The notes under the pieces: generated by a model
Seen by the model: only the letters and a program-made list of their open reading frames with translations
Told to the model about the DNA's origin: nothing
Database searches by the model: none
Position numbers and translations under genes: made by a program
Part shown: positions 44,501 to 56,312 of the stretch, one piece after another
How positions within the stretch are numbered: position 1 is the first letter of the stretch
How the letters are laid out: the number at the start of each line of letters is the position of its first letter
From: Ovis canadensis
Lineage: Eukaryota; Chordata; Mammalia; Artiodactyla; Bovidae
Assembly: GCF_042477335.2 (NCBI RefSeq)
Contig: NC_091262.1
Coordinates: 72,960,001-73,024,000 of the forward strand
DNA: 64,000 bases
Direction of reading: 5' to 3'

Positions 44501-45612
44501 TGACAAAATTATCTGAGACTGCTTCTTTGTTCCCTATGTAAATATATTTCAAATGAAGCAACAATTTAAATGAAAAAAAATGAAATTTAAAAATGTATTG
44601 AAGTAAATATAGGAAACATTTTTTGTATTTATGGAATATATCTCTGTGTGTATGTGTGTATTTTCTCATAGGCATGATCCTAACCCAAATGCCGTAAAAG
44701 GAAATTTGATGGATTTGAGTATGTAAAACTTCTACGCTCAATATGGCAAAGAGACTCTGAAATTTCAGCTGGCTGAACTCCATCCCAAGGAGATGAAGAA
44801 CCAATACAGAGGCCTCTAATTCATGGCTTTTGCAAAGCTCTTGGTTTCCTGGCTGTAGAACCTATGTTGTTAAGTTTTTGAAGTCATCGACCCTGTGCTC
44901 TCCATGCCAGAGTTAAGCATTATGCCGAAAGACATGTAACTTTCATTTCACACTCAAAGAGAACACACTCAAGACCTCACTATGGTGGGACACATCTTAT
45001 TTTTTAAAAAACAAATCCCTTCTCCTTGTTATTAGCAGTTTTGAATGTTCAATTTTGCCCCACCGTGGGATCTAAGGTACTGAAGCAAATGACTGCAAGT
45101 ATAAAAATAGGGGTCAGCAATCAAACAAATATTGGCAGATTTTCCATTTTCATCGTACGTGAATTTCCAATAGAAGTGCAGGGATATAGAGCAGTAATGC
45201 AGGTCAGGATGTTTCAGCAAAAGAGTTTCAGTAGTTCAACTTATTGTAAATAAACCTGTTAAAATTTTCTGGACAACCCAGAATTTGAATTTAAAAAACA
45301 GAAAAGGACAAGTGGTTTTATTTCCCTGATAGCAAACAAGTGGTGTTTGTATGTTTGTAAGGTTTTTATCATGCTGAAAATTCCATCTTTTCCTATTTCT
45401 GAGTTGACCTGCATGCTGCAAATTTTAATAGTCTTCTGTGCTGTTTCTATAATTTTGCTATTAAAATACATTAAATAATTTTATAAAAGAAAGTAGATCT
45501 ATGACTACTCATAAAAAATAATAATTGCTGCATGAAAAGAAAGATGCAGAACAGTGTGTGTAATATGCTTCCGCATTTTTTAATACACATAATATCTTTA
45601 AAGAGATAACAT
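44501..45612. other. No gene seen; A/T-rich intergenic DNA
   Basis: No family or conserved frame recognised. Confidence 0.4.
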
Positions 45613-45690
45613 GGACTTCCTTGTCTGTCCATTGATTAAGACTCTGCACTTCCGCTAAAGGGACCACAGGTTCAATCCCTGGTTGAGGAA
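45613..45690 (+). repeat. Truncated CHR-type SINE
   Basis: 'GGACTTCCTTGTCTGTCCAT' and 'GGTTCAATCCCTGGTTGAGG'. Confidence 0.7.
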
Positions 45691-46429
45691 CTGAGATAGA
45701 TTTATTTGCTCATGCTGCTGCATAGATTTAAAATTTTTTTTTCATAAAAATATATCAAAAACCTGACAATAATTGTTAAAGTAATGACTCTGAGTAAGGA
45801 GCTGGGAGGAGGTTCAGGGGAGGAGAGTGGTTGAAACATATTTGACGGTGACATGCCTGTTCATGTCAGCTGGGACCTGTTGAGTTGCTTACTGTGTGTC
45901 CACTACTCAAATAAATACATCTGAAAGGTCTTTCCACTCTGAGATAAGATAAATAATCATTTCTATTTCCTTGTGGCCTTTTACATTTTTTCACTTGTTT
46001 TTATATTTAGGTCTCCAATTCAGCCCAGATTTATCTTGGGAACTAGTACAAGAGTTTGCTTTTCCAACTCTGTGCCCTGAGGTGCTATGGAGTTACAGCC
46101 TGGGGGCAGGCGGGGGTGGGCTTCAGGCAGGATGGAAGAAGGGGCAGCTCAGTCTCACCTTCATCTGGATTATAAATCAGGACCCCACCTCGATGGTGCA
46201 GTGTGCTAGTATGTGGAGAGAGGTGCTGTTAGCAGTTGGAAATAAAGGTCTGGAATGCAGAGGAGGGGTCAAGCCTGGCAGTGCAGTACAGTAATTTCAG
46301 AGAGAAAAGATGTCAGTGTTCTTATAGTCATGTTATCTGAGGAAGCAGAAAGAGAGAAAGAAAGGAAGGAAGATGGAGGAAGAGAGGAAGAAAGAAAAAA
46401 GTCTAAACCACCAACTTAAAATTTTTTCA
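45691..46429. other. No gene seen; purine tract at about 46345-46400
   Basis: Unassigned, with an AGAAAG/GGAAGG low-complexity stretch. Confidence 0.45.
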
Positions 46430-46785
46430 TTTATTTTTTATTGAAGTATAGTTAATTTACAATGCTGTGTTAGCTTCAGATGTGGAGCAAAGTGATTCAG
46501 ATATATAGATATAGATACTCTTTTTCAGATTCTCTTCCATCATAGACAATTACAAGATGTTGATTGTGGTTCCCTGTGCCATACACTAGGTCCTTGTTGG
46601 TTATCTATTTCATATATAGTAGAATATATCTGTTAATCCCATACTCCTAATTTATCCCTCCCCCTCCCCTTACCTGTTTGGTAACCATAAATTGCTTTCT
46701 ATGTCTATGAGTCTATTTCTGTTTTGTAAATAAATTCAATTGTATTGTTTTTTTAGATCCCACATACAAGCAATTATCATAAACT
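46430..46785 (-). mobile_element. L1 3'-region remnant
   Basis: 'TTTTTATTGAAGTATAGTTA', 'GTCCTTGTTGGTTATCTATT' and 'GTCTATTTCTGTTTTGTAAA' on the plus strand are complemented artiodactyl L1 3' sequence. Confidence 0.8.
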
Positions 46786-47660
46786 GTCAAATTTTGCAAA
46801 TCTGACTTAGTCTTAAGGAGAAACAAAAAGGAAAGTATCACAAACCTTTTAGACATCCACACATGCAGTAGCGTTGGGTCTAGAGGACACACATATGACC
46901 AGGAAATTACACCTAGGACATCAGGTGGGATACTCATGGTGGGAAGACTGAACTGTGGGGCCGCGGAGCCTGATAAAGGAGCTGAAAATCCACTGGGCTT
47001 GGGGTAGCTTGTTCCTTCACTCTTCGGTCTTTCCTGGAAACTTACCACGTGCCATGAATGTCCCAGGAGCCGGGAACAGTGCAGGGAGCAAACAGCCAAA
47101 TTCTTGCCTTGATGGTGTTTCCATTCTAGCTAGGAGACAAGGGGCAACAGCAGCGTAAATGTGAGATGTGTAGCGTATGGGGTGGAGATGAGACCTGCCA
47201 GTCACTGTGGGCGAGGCTGATGGGAGGATGGAGCGGTGTGGGGATGGGAGGGGGTGCTCAAAGACAGTCTCGTTGGGAAAGCAACACTGGAGCAAAGACG
47301 TGCCCTGGAGAACCTGGAACAGACGGGTCAGGCAGGGGCAAACATGGCCATGAACCCCATGCCAGTGTGCCCGGCAAGCTTGAGGGAAAACAAGGACAGA
47401 TATTCAGAGAGGAAGCCTGGGCTATTTCACTACAGGTGAGCTCTCTGCAGGGACTGGGGCTGGACTGGATGGAACACACTATCTCCATATTTGGGACTCA
47501 CATTTTGATAAGGACAGGTCAATGCCCACGGTGTTTTGGGAGTGCCCACAAAGATAACATCATATTGGCAAAAGGTCTGTGGGGGCAGAGCCCTAAGCAG
47601 ACATGATTATCTCTTGGTTCCCTCTTAGAGCCAAAGGCCATTTCTGCTGGGAAGATTTGC
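46786..47660. other. No gene seen; L2-like remnant at about 47025-47160
   Basis: 'TACCACGTGCCATGAATGTC' and 'CCTTGATGGTGTTTCCATTC' follow an old L2-type order. The open frame at 47166-47606 has no recognisable domain. Confidence 0.4.
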
Positions 47661-47668
47661 TTCCTAGA

Positions 47669-47671
<3 letters not shown>

Positions 47672-47716
<45 letters not shown>
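47672..47716. repeat. (TG)n microsatellite
   Basis: About 22 uninterrupted TG units directly abutting the right end of a minus-strand Bov-tA. Confidence 0.97.
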
Positions 47717-47718
<2 letters not shown>

Positions 47719-47910
47719 GTTGCTCAATCTTGTCCTACTCTTTGCGACCCCATGGACTGTAGCCTGCCAGTCTCCACAGGGATTCTCCAGGCAGGAATAC
47801 TGGAGTGGGTTGTCATTCCCTTCTCCAGGGGATCTTCCCCACCCAGGGAGTGAACCCAGGTCTCCCACATTGTAGGGGGATTCTTCACCATCTGAGCACC
47901 AGGGAAGCCC
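47717..47910 (-). mobile_element. Bov-tA SINE
   Basis: 'TTAGTTGCTCAATCTTGTCC' to 'GCACCAGGGAAGCC'. TCCTAGAACCT flanks the TG run plus SINE on both sides (about 47661-47672 and about 47911-47922), so the TG tract came in as, or grew from, the SINE tail. Confidence 0.9.
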
Positions 47911-47925
47911 TCCTAGAACCTTGTG

Positions 47926-48252
47926 AGTGAAAGTCACTCACTTGTGTTTGACTCTTTGTGACCCCATGGACTGTAGCCCACCAGGCTCCACTTTTCATGG
48001 GGATTCTCCAGGCAAGAACACTGAAGTGGGTTGCCATGCCCTCCTCCAGCGGATATTCCTGACCCAGGGATTGAACCCAGGTCTCCTGTATTGCAGGCGG
48101 ATTTTTTACCAACTGAGCCACCAGGCAAGCCCAAGAATACTGGAGTAGGTAGTCTTTCCCTTCTCCAGGGGATCTCCCCAACCCAGAAATCGAACCGGTG
48201 TCTCCCGAATTGCAAGTGGATTCTTTACCAACTGAGCTACTGGGGAAGCCCA
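47926..48252 (-). mobile_element. Bov-tA SINE dimer
   Basis: A full minus-strand copy (about 47926-48132) is followed immediately by a second left-half copy (about 48133-48252) ending 'GAGCTACTGGGGAAGCCCAG'. Confidence 0.88.
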
Positions 48253-48336
48253 GAACTGGAACCTTAGTTTGCCAAAAATGTCAATGTGCTGATCCTCAAG
48301 TTTGGGGAAGTCCAAGCTTGAAGGGCAATATAGGAT

Positions 48337-48376
48337 CAAATTAAAACACACACACAGACACACAGACACACACACC
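48337..48376. repeat. (AC)n with AGACAC interruptions
   Basis: About 40 bases of CA-type repeat. Confidence 0.9.
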
Positions 48377-48950
48377 CAGTAGGTCAGATCTAGCCCCGAA
48401 GGGGATTGGAGAATGAGTGTCCTGTAGCCAGAGGCAAAGCTCTGAGAACAGCTGTGAGCAGAGCCATGAGGCTGTCTGGGGGTGATCACTGTCACAGAAG
48501 GAGTGAGCTCCCAGCCCCACCAGAACAACTTTCCAGTCTGTCTCCCTATGGAGGCCAGAAGGGCAGAGTGGATTCTGGGTCCTCCTCTGGTGAGAAAACA
48601 CGAAGTCTCAGCATCTTTGTTTTTCTTGCCCTTCCTGGGGTGGGACCGTCACTGTCAAGATGACACATGGTTCTCCAGTCTCTCTTCTCTGCTGAGATGT
48701 CTTTAAAACACACTGCACATCAGGGCAGGACCGCTGGATGCAGGCTGAGCCCCCTCTAGTCAGCACCAAGCTTTAGGCCCTGGATAAGAAGGCAGACAGA
48801 ACCGGCTCTGCCACGTGCCTGCCGTTGGACCCCAACACTCAGGTGAGGCCAAGGAACATCAGTACTAAACCTCTCAGGTCTCCTGTCTTCTCACCTATGA
48901 ATCGGGGACCAGGTGTCCCCCTCATCGGACTGGGGATTCATCACAGTGTC
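48377..48950. other. No gene seen
   Basis: G/C-rich unique DNA, no domain in any frame. Confidence 0.4.
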
Positions 48951-49103
48951 CTTTTTCTTTTTTTAATTTCTATTTGATATCAGAGCATGGTTGACTTACA
49001 ATGTCGTGTCAGTTTCAGGCATATGGCCAAGTGACTCAGTTATACATATACATGTATCCTTTTTTTTCAAATTCTTTTCCCAGTTAGGTTATTACAGAAT
49101 ATA
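48951..49103 (-). mobile_element. L1 3'-region remnant
   Basis: 'GGTTGACTTACAATGTCGTG' and 'GTGACTCAGTTATACATATA' on the plus strand. Truncated by the SINE dimer that follows. Confidence 0.7.
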
Positions 49104-49415
49104 ATGAAAGTGAAAGTGAAAGTCGCTCAGTCATGCCTAACTCTTTGCAACCCCATGGACTATACAGTCCATGAATACTGGGGTAGGTAGCCCTTCCCTT
49201 CTCCAGGGGATCTTCCCAACCCAAGGATTAAACCCAGGTCTCCCACATTGCAGGCAGATTCTTTACCAGCTGAGCCACAAGGGAAGCCCAAGAATACTGG
49301 AATGGGTAGCCTATCCCTTCTTCAGTGGATCTTCCCGACCCAGGAATCTAACCGGGGTCTCCTGCATTGCAGGCAGATTCTTTACCAACTGGGCTATAAG
49401 AGAAGCCTAATGGAA
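49104..49415 (-). mobile_element. Bov-tA SINE dimer
   Basis: Two adjacent minus-strand copies joined at 'AAGGGAAGCCCAAGAATACT'. The first retains the right end, the second only the left half. Confidence 0.88.
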
Positions 49416-50584
49416 TGCCATATACTGGCTTTTGGAACCATCCCATAAGTGTTTGCCACCATTGACCCAAGTTCTGGCCTGCCATGGCCCAGCCCCGTAG
49501 TGAGGGTTGAGGGAGATGGAATCACAGAGGGGAAGGAAGGGCAGACAGATTGGGCTGGGGGAGACCCAGGTGCCTTCTTCTTCTCCTTCCTTTTATATAA
49601 ACACTGTCACTTGCCATTAAAAGTGAAGAAGACATTGATTGGAGAAACTGCCCGACAGCTCAGTGGGAAGCACTCTCAGCTCATTACGCAAATATCCAAG
49701 GCCTCACTTTTAATTACTCACTTAGTGCCAGATTAACTCCCAGTCCCCGCCAACGGCACGGCCTTCCTCCCGGGGAGGTCAGGATAAATCAAGAGGAAAC
49801 CAGATGGGGCTGAACCTGTCACCCACCCCCTGACTTTGGGAGGGAAATGTTTAGCTGGGAAGGTGGGGTCACCACGCACTCCAGGGGCATTACTCAGCCG
49901 GGAAACAGCCCCGCTTCCTGTTGGCGTATTTGCCTTTGGTTTTAGTCTCAAGTTTTATTCTGGGGGGCGGGGTGGTGGGGGGAAGACCTCCTAGAATTCT
50001 ATTTTCTTGGGGGAATGGAAAGAAAAGCAGCCTGGTGAATGTGGGCTCACTTAGAAACTTCAGATCTCAGACCAAGTAAGGGCTTCCAGATGCCTCTGCA
50101 GAGGGCAGCATGAACCCCTGTGACACGGACTTTGTCATTTGTTTCGTCTCCTCGCACATGTACCAGGGGCACCGACTTCATGCCAGCTCCATGCTACATA
50201 TGTTGGAGTCAGGGATGGAAAGGAGGGCCACAGCCTGAGAGACTCGGCCCAAGGAAAAGATGGACAGGAAAATGAATGAGAGCAATTGGCTTCTGTGGAA
50301 GCTGAGATGGAGGTCTGCATGGGTACCACGGAGCAGAAAGGAGGGGCAGGAGAGGAGGCAGAAGAAGCTTGGTGCAGGGGAGCTGGGTCAGAGATGACCA
50401 GGGAGCAAGGACGAGGAGGAGCCACGAGAGGCAGCAGGGCAGTGGAGTGTGAGAAGGTTCACGGGACTGGAAAGGGGCTGGTGTGGAGATGGCAGGCATG
50501 CGTGCTGCTCCTTAGCCTCCCAGAACCTCTGAGCTCTCTTTCTGTACTTAAGCGTAACCCTCTTAAAAGTCCTAGCCTTCCCAA
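49416..50584. other. No gene seen; possible conserved non-coding DNA at about 49600-49940
   Basis: 49600-49940 is repeat-free and contains 'TCATTACGCAAATATCC' (octamer/CEBP-like) and 'TTTTAATTACTCACTTAG'. The rest is G/C-rich with chance frames (50286-50741). Confidence 0.35.
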
Positions 50585-50706
50585 GGTGCATGCATGCTCA
50601 GCTGCTTCAGTCAGGTCTGACTTTTTGCTACCCTTTGAACTGTGGCCCACCAGGCTCCTCTGTCCATGGGGTTTTCCAGGCAAGAATACTGAAGTGGGTT
50701 GCCATC
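50585..50706 (-). mobile_element. Partial Bov-tA SINE
   Basis: 'GCATGCTCAGCTGCTTCAGT' to 'AAGTGGGTTGCCATCTGG'. Confidence 0.85.
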
Positions 50707-51261
50707 TGGTGATGCTTCTTCCCAGCCTCCCTTGCAGCTAGGGTACAGTCATGTGACCTTGAATCCACCAATCAGACACAGCCATGGGAGACTTGCTGGG
50801 ACGATAGGGATGCCATGTAGGCTGGCCTTGCAGACTCCATCCTGCTGAGCGTGATGAGACACAGTGCCCCACATCATCAGCAACAGCTTCCTGTCTGTTC
50901 AGGAGCAGTGGCACTGGCTCCTCTACTGGAGTGGAGCCATTGCTTCTGCTTGTGAGCCTCCAAGCCTGCACTTCGGGCTTTCCTGGAGCCGTGGAGCATT
51001 TCCAGGGTCCTTTTACAACCTACTTTTTGCTTTAAACTTACTCAAGGAGTTCTGTTGCTTATAACCAAGCATTCTGATGGGTGCAACTCGGTGCCTTTCC
51101 ACTGGGTATGGCAGAGACCTTCGGGTTGGAAAAGCTTCCTCAAAACTTGGGCTGATGTGGGGGCTTCTGTGTCACCCTCAACCCCCACCCCATTGCTCTA
51201 CATTGCCTCATACACTGCTTTTCCAAATGAAGGTTGTGTTCATCAAATAATAACAGTAGTA
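50707..51261. other. No gene seen
   Basis: Unassigned intergenic DNA. Confidence 0.4.
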
Positions 51262-51517
51262 AGCTGCTAAGTCACTTCAGTCGTGTCCGACTCTGTGCGA
51301 CCCCATAGACTGCAGCCCACCAAGCTCCCCTGTCCCTGGAATTCTCCAGGCAAGAACACTGGAGTGGGTTGCCATTTCCTTCTCCAATGCATGAAAGTGA
51401 AAAGTGAAAGTGAAGTCGCTCAGTCGTGTCTGACTCTCAGCAACCCCATGGACTGCAGCCTACCAGGCTCCTCTGTCCATGGGATGTTCCAGGCAAGAGT
51501 ACTGAAGTGGATTGCCT
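51262..51517 (-). mobile_element. BovA2 SINE
   Basis: 'AGCTGCTAAGTCACTTCAGT' then a second half-unit from 'GAAGTCGCTCAGTCGTGTCT' to 'GTACTGAAGTGGATTGCC'. Near-consensus and probably young. Confidence 0.92.
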
Positions 51518-51904
51518 AACATTTATGGAGCACTTGCTATCCACTTGCTGTCCACTATGTGGCAGACTGTATTTCCCAAGATGGTCATAACAGATTCTCA
51601 TGTCTCACTTGCTTTTCTTATAACATAACGTTGACAGCCTTCCTTCTGCACCAAGAAGTCTCTTCTCCCAACCCTTGAGATCCCAGCCCACAGCCAACGT
51701 CTCCCTCCAGACAGATGAAAGAGGAAGCCTGGAATGGTTACAGACGTAGCCACCATCTACCTAAAACCATGTATGAGACCCAAGTAACTACCCAGCTAAG
51801 CTCTATAAGTCCCCAGAAATGGGAGAAACATGAATAAAATCATCATTTTAAGCTGCTAGGGTTTGGGTTGTTCTATTATTGAAACAATAGGTAACTGGAA
51901 CATG
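51518..51904. other. No gene seen
   Basis: Unassigned intergenic DNA. Confidence 0.4.
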
Positions 51905-52090
51905 CTGTTTAATCTTCACCACAGTCCTGTGGAGTAGGTGTAGATGTTACCTATTATTATTACTATTCTCATCATTTTTATCGATGAAGTCGCTGAAGTG
52001 CAGAGAGGTTGGGCAACCTGCTCAGTGACACAGGTGGCAGAGCTAAGATCCACACAGGGACCGTCCGGCTTCAGAGTCAGTACAGGTTAC
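51905..52090 (-). repeat. MIR remnant
   Basis: 'TTACCTATTATTATTACTAT', 'AAGTGCAGAGAGGTTGGGCA' and 'GACACAGGTGGCAGAGCTAA' follow complemented MIR order. Confidence 0.65.
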
Positions 52091-52639
52091 AACTACGTGT
52101 GCTGACTTTCTTGTAAAGTCCTGCTGTGAACAGCAGAGTCACTGAAGGATTTTTAGGTGGGGAAGTGGACAGGGGCAGTCATGGTCAAATTTGTGTTTGA
52201 GAAAGATTGCTGACAGTGATGGGGAGGAGCGATTGAAGGTGGGTGTCAGGACAAGACGGGAAAGCAAAGAGGCTCTCTCAGCCCCTGCAGTGTCCAGGCG
52301 ACAGGTGACCAGGCCACAACTCAGGCAGTGGCCATGGGGATGGAGAGAGGGAAAGAAATATGAGAGACAGCTCAGGGGAGCACTGGCTTGGCCACGGGGA
52401 TGAGACAGGAGGGACGCAGATGGCACATCAGGGAACATCCTCGTGTTTACCTGGATGGCTGGAAGATGAGGACACCAATATCCTACTGATGTCAGCGATC
52501 GCTAAATGAGATGAATCACTCATTCCTCATTGTCAGCTTTGGTTATGATCTAATATTATAGTTGCCATCAGAAATCTTATAAGGATGAGCAGTCTTGGGA
52601 ACCATAAGGATGTGTCTGATTCTGCTGTGTTAACCATCA
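52091..52639. other. No gene seen
   Basis: Unassigned. The minus-strand frame at 52139-52438 has no recognisable domain. Confidence 0.4.
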
Positions 52640-53112
52640 ACCCTACAAATATTAGTCAGCCATAAAATGGGATAAAATGATGCCATTTGCAGCAACAGGG
52701 ATGGACCTAGAGATGATGATCTTACTAAGTGAAATAAGTCAGAAAAAAGAAAGATAAATATCATACTATGTCACTTATATGAGGAATCTAAAAATGCATG
52801 AACTTAATTACAAAACAGAAATAGGCTCACAGACATAGAAGATAAACTTATGGTTACCAAACAGGAAAGAATGTTGGAGGGATAAATTAGGAGTTTGAGA
52901 TTAACATGCACACAATACTACGTATGAAACAGATAACCAACACAGATCAACTGTGTAGCACAGGGCACTACATTACATCTTGTAATCACCTATAATGGAA
53001 AAGAATCTGAGAAAGAATACAAAAAATTGATATATAAGTGAATCATTTCGCTATACACTTGAAATCAATGTGACATTGTAAATCACCCATATTTCAATTA
53101 AAAAATAAAGAC
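52640..53112 (+). mobile_element. Artiodactyl L1 3' end
   Basis: 'ATTTGCAGCAACAGGGATGG', 'GTCAGAAAAAAGAAAGATAA', 'AAATAGGCTCACAGACATAG' and 'TATTTCAATTAAAAAATAAA' give a continuous plus-strand L1 3' region. Confidence 0.85.
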
Positions 53113-53705
53113 AAAAAAGATTAGAAAGTAAACCACAATGAAATTCAAAGAAAAAAAGTCATCTTCCCTACAATCTCAATGGCTTATCAGGAAAGTGGAC
53201 TCTATCAGTACGTCCTCGTCCTCTGAGGTCAACTGAGGGTTCTGGCTCAACCTTTTCCCCTTCCAAGACCCCCATCTCAAATACCACTAATCACCACTGC
53301 AGAGGGAAAGAGCCTTGGAGAGTCGCCTCCAGCAATTAAATCCTTCACCCACAAGAGACTATGGTTATGCACACTCACACTGATTGGCTGGAACTAATCA
53401 CCTGACCCAACTGCATGGGAGTCAGAAAGCCCAAGTACATCCACCGCGTTGTGAGCAGCAGCAGGAGATAGGACTGCAAGGCTTGTCCTGTGTAAAGGGC
53501 AATGGGCCTGGCACCGCTGTACCTTGGCTTCATTTGGATTAATATTATCGTGAGTTATTTACGCACCCTTTTCTTTGGCTGACTGTGAGCTCCTTGAGGG
53601 CCAAGAGCGTGACTTACTCCTCTCTGTAGTAGCCAAGTCTTGCACTGATCTGGGTGCCTGTCGCATAGGTAGGAAATTCCTATGTGTACATTGTATTTCT
53701 TATTT
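53113..53705. other. No gene seen; L2-like trace at about 53570-53670
   Basis: 'TGAGCTCCTTGAGGGCCAAG' resembles the L2 3' end. Confidence 0.45.
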
Positions 53706-53860
53706 TTTTTTGTCTTTTTTTATTGGTACATAATCAACATATAACATTGTATTAGTTTTCAGTGCAAAACGTCATGACTTGATATCTATGTATATCTTGT
53801 AAAATGATCACGACCATAAGTTTAGCTGTATTTCAATTAAAAAGTTAATTTTAAAAAAGT
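53706..53860 (-). mobile_element. L1 3'-region remnant
   Basis: 'TTTTTTTATTGGTACATAAT' and 'CATTGTATTAGTTTTCAGTG' on the plus strand. Confidence 0.65.
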
Positions 53861-53879
53861 AAGGACTCACATGCTCCAA

Positions 53880-54105
53880 CAGGGTTGTTCTTGTTCAGTC
53901 CCCAAGTTGTCTCCAACTCTTTACAACCCCATGAACTGCAGTACACCAGGCTTTCCTGTCCTTCACTATCTCCTAGAGTTTGCCCAAGTTCATGTCCACT
54001 GAATTGGGGATGCCATCCAACCATCTCAACCTCTGTCAGCCTTCGATCTTTTCCTTCTGCCTTCGATCTTTCCCAGCATCAGGGTCTTTTCCAATGAGTC
54101 GGCTG
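53880..54105 (-). mobile_element. BovB 3' portion (minus), left part of a 5'-inverted insertion
   Basis: 'TTACAACCCCATGAACTGCA', 'TTGGGGATGCCATCCAACCA' and 'GGTCTTTTCCAATGAGTC' are complemented BovB 3' sequence. Confidence 0.85.
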
Positions 54106-54340
54106 TCATTAAAGCTAGTGTAGATGATGGGATTCCAGCAGAGGTATTTTAGATCCTAAAAGACGATGCTAATAAAGTGTTGCACTCAATATGTCAGCAA
54201 ATTTGGAAAACCCAGGAGTGGCCACAGGACTGGAAAAGGTTAATTTTCATCCCAATTTCCAAGAAGGGTAGTGTTAAAGAATGTTCAAACTACTGGACAA
54301 TTGCACTTTCCATGCTAGTAAGGTTATGCTCAAAATCCAA
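54106..54340 (+). mobile_element. BovB RT N-terminal portion (plus), inverted relative to its neighbour
   Basis: Translation gives 'ICQQIWKTQEWPQDWKRLIF' and 'PISKKGSVKECSNYWTIAL', an upstream RT block of BovB. Directly abutting a minus-strand 3' fragment, it has the twin-priming arrangement. Confidence 0.85.
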
Positions 54341-54699
54341 CAGGGTAGAAACCTTCTTGTCCCAGATTCTCAGAAACTCAGGATGCCCCACTCACCCCTC
54401 ATCACCACGTCTCAGGGGATCAGAAAGCTGATCTTCAGTCTGACAGCCATCAGTCTAGGGAGCTGGATCAAACCATCCCCCACCTTCCTCCATCCTCCTT
54501 GGGGGTCTCTCTGCTTTCCAGCTAAGGCCAGACAGAGGCACCGAGTGGGTTAAACATGTATCTAGGCAGCATGAGCCTCTCGGATGTACAGAGTCCATTA
54601 TCTGGAAACCTGGGTGAGGAGATACTGTTGGTCTCCCGGCCTCAGCTCTTGGGACCTGGCAAACATCTGACCCATCCTGGATGACTTTTCCAGGGTCAG
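54341..54699. other. No gene seen
   Basis: Unassigned intergenic DNA right of the BovB insertion. Confidence 0.4.
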
Positions 54700-54905
54700 C
54701 TTATTAAGAACGAATCCTGACTAATTCGGTCACCCTCCCATTTCTCAAGTATGATTTGTGGCTTAATTGCAGCAGGAAAAAAATAATGAAAAGTGCACAG
54801 CCCAGGCCATATCCATAATTCATAACTGCAATAAAACCTTCGACGTGCCGTCGTGACTTATGGCAGTCTCAGGGGTGTGCACCCTGGGGCCAGCAGAGGG
54901 CCCAG
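54700..54905. other. Possible conserved non-coding element ending in a CTCF-like site
   Basis: Repeat-free sequence with 'GATTTGTGGCTTAATTGCAG' and 'ATCCATAATTCATAACTG', followed by a CTCF-like core at 54885-54903. Conservation is guessed from texture only. Confidence 0.25.
54885..54903 (+). promoter_or_regulatory. Candidate CTCF site, plus orientation
   Basis: TGGGGCCAGCAGAGGGCCC matches CCASYAGRKGGC fully. The following base deviates from R. Confidence 0.4.
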
Positions 54906-56312
54906 ATGTTTCCGTTACAGAACTTTTTAAAGTTCACAGGCTGGAGAATCCGGGCTTCCCAGCTATTACTGCCAAGCTCAGCCTAGTTGAAGGCAAAACC
55001 AGAGCCTTGGCCCCAGGTCCTAGGGCCCAGGTAGGGGTCCATGTTCCGGCTTCCCTGGAAAGCAGAGTGTGTCAAAGTCTCAGAGGCTGCAGCCAGCATC
55101 TTGGAGGCAACTTCAAAACATCTCAAGCCTCCAGAAGGCTCTCATCATGCAGGAGGCTGGCCTGTGTGGGCCCCAAGAGAGCATGTATCAATAGGGGATT
55201 AGACTATGAGTGACAGAAGATCCAGGTCAAACAGCTTAAACCATAAAGGGAATTTATTGGGTCACATAAATGGAAAGTCCAAAGGTTGTTCAGGCTTCAG
55301 GAGAGGTTTGATCCAGAGGCTCAAATGGAGTCACCAGGAAGAAGGGGTCCTCCATCATTTTTCTCTGCCTTCCACTTTAGGCCCACTAGAATTTCTCCCT
55401 CAAGAAGCAAAACGGCTGCACCTGTTCCAGACCTCACAGCCTCAGGGGAAGAAAGATCATCTCTTTTCCCCAAGCACTGAACAAAGGCTGCGACTCTCAC
55501 TGCCTCCATTGGGTCAGGTTTTCATTCTTGAACTAACTGGTATTTGAGGGGTAGGGAAGAGGGCAGAACATGCTGATCAACTTGAGTCAAGTGGACAATG
55601 GTAGGTCAAGGTCACATACTCCATACACTTGAAAATGAGGGGAGAGTAGTTCTCAAAGGGGAGATTTGTTTTACCCACAGAAGCGGGAATAGATATGCAG
55701 GGCAGGCAAAGGACAGATGTCTGTTCTGTAGAGCAGGGGTGGGCAAATAAGATTTGGGAGCCCCATATATGGGGCCCTAGCCCAACATGTGTTTTAGTAA
55801 ATAAAGTGTTATTGAGCACAACCACACTTATACATGTATCTGAGACTGCTTGCACACTTCTGCAACAGCTGATTAATTGCAACAGAGTCTGACTGGCTTG
55901 TAAAACCTAAAAAAGTTACTAACTGGCCTTTGACAGAAAATGTTTTCTGACCCTTGACTCATTTTAACAGGAGACTACTACGATGGCTAAACACAAACAG
56001 TGGGCATTTCCAGCGTCCAGACGCGTTGAAATCATGGTTGGCACCCACTCCTGCCTTCTGTGGGCACTCTCGCTGGGGAAGGAGGTGGGGGAAGGAGAGA
56101 CGGGGGCCAGGCGAGGTGGTGGGGTGGTGAGCCCAGCCAGGTCGTGAGAAGGGCACCTGGCACAAATCCCCTGGCTGCTGCCCAGGTGGCTTCGGTCAGG
56201 CAGACACGATGGCCCTGAGGCTCTCACATCTAACAGTCCATGTCCTTCTGGGGTATGACTCAAGGGAGAACCTCTCCCCTCCTCTTTCCCAAACCCGTCT
56301 GCAGGAGAGGGA
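54906..56312. other. No gene seen
   Basis: Unassigned. Frames at 54860-55213 and 55206-55547 lack domains. About 55725-55960 resembles an old DNA-transposon or LTR remnant that I could not name. Confidence 0.35.
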
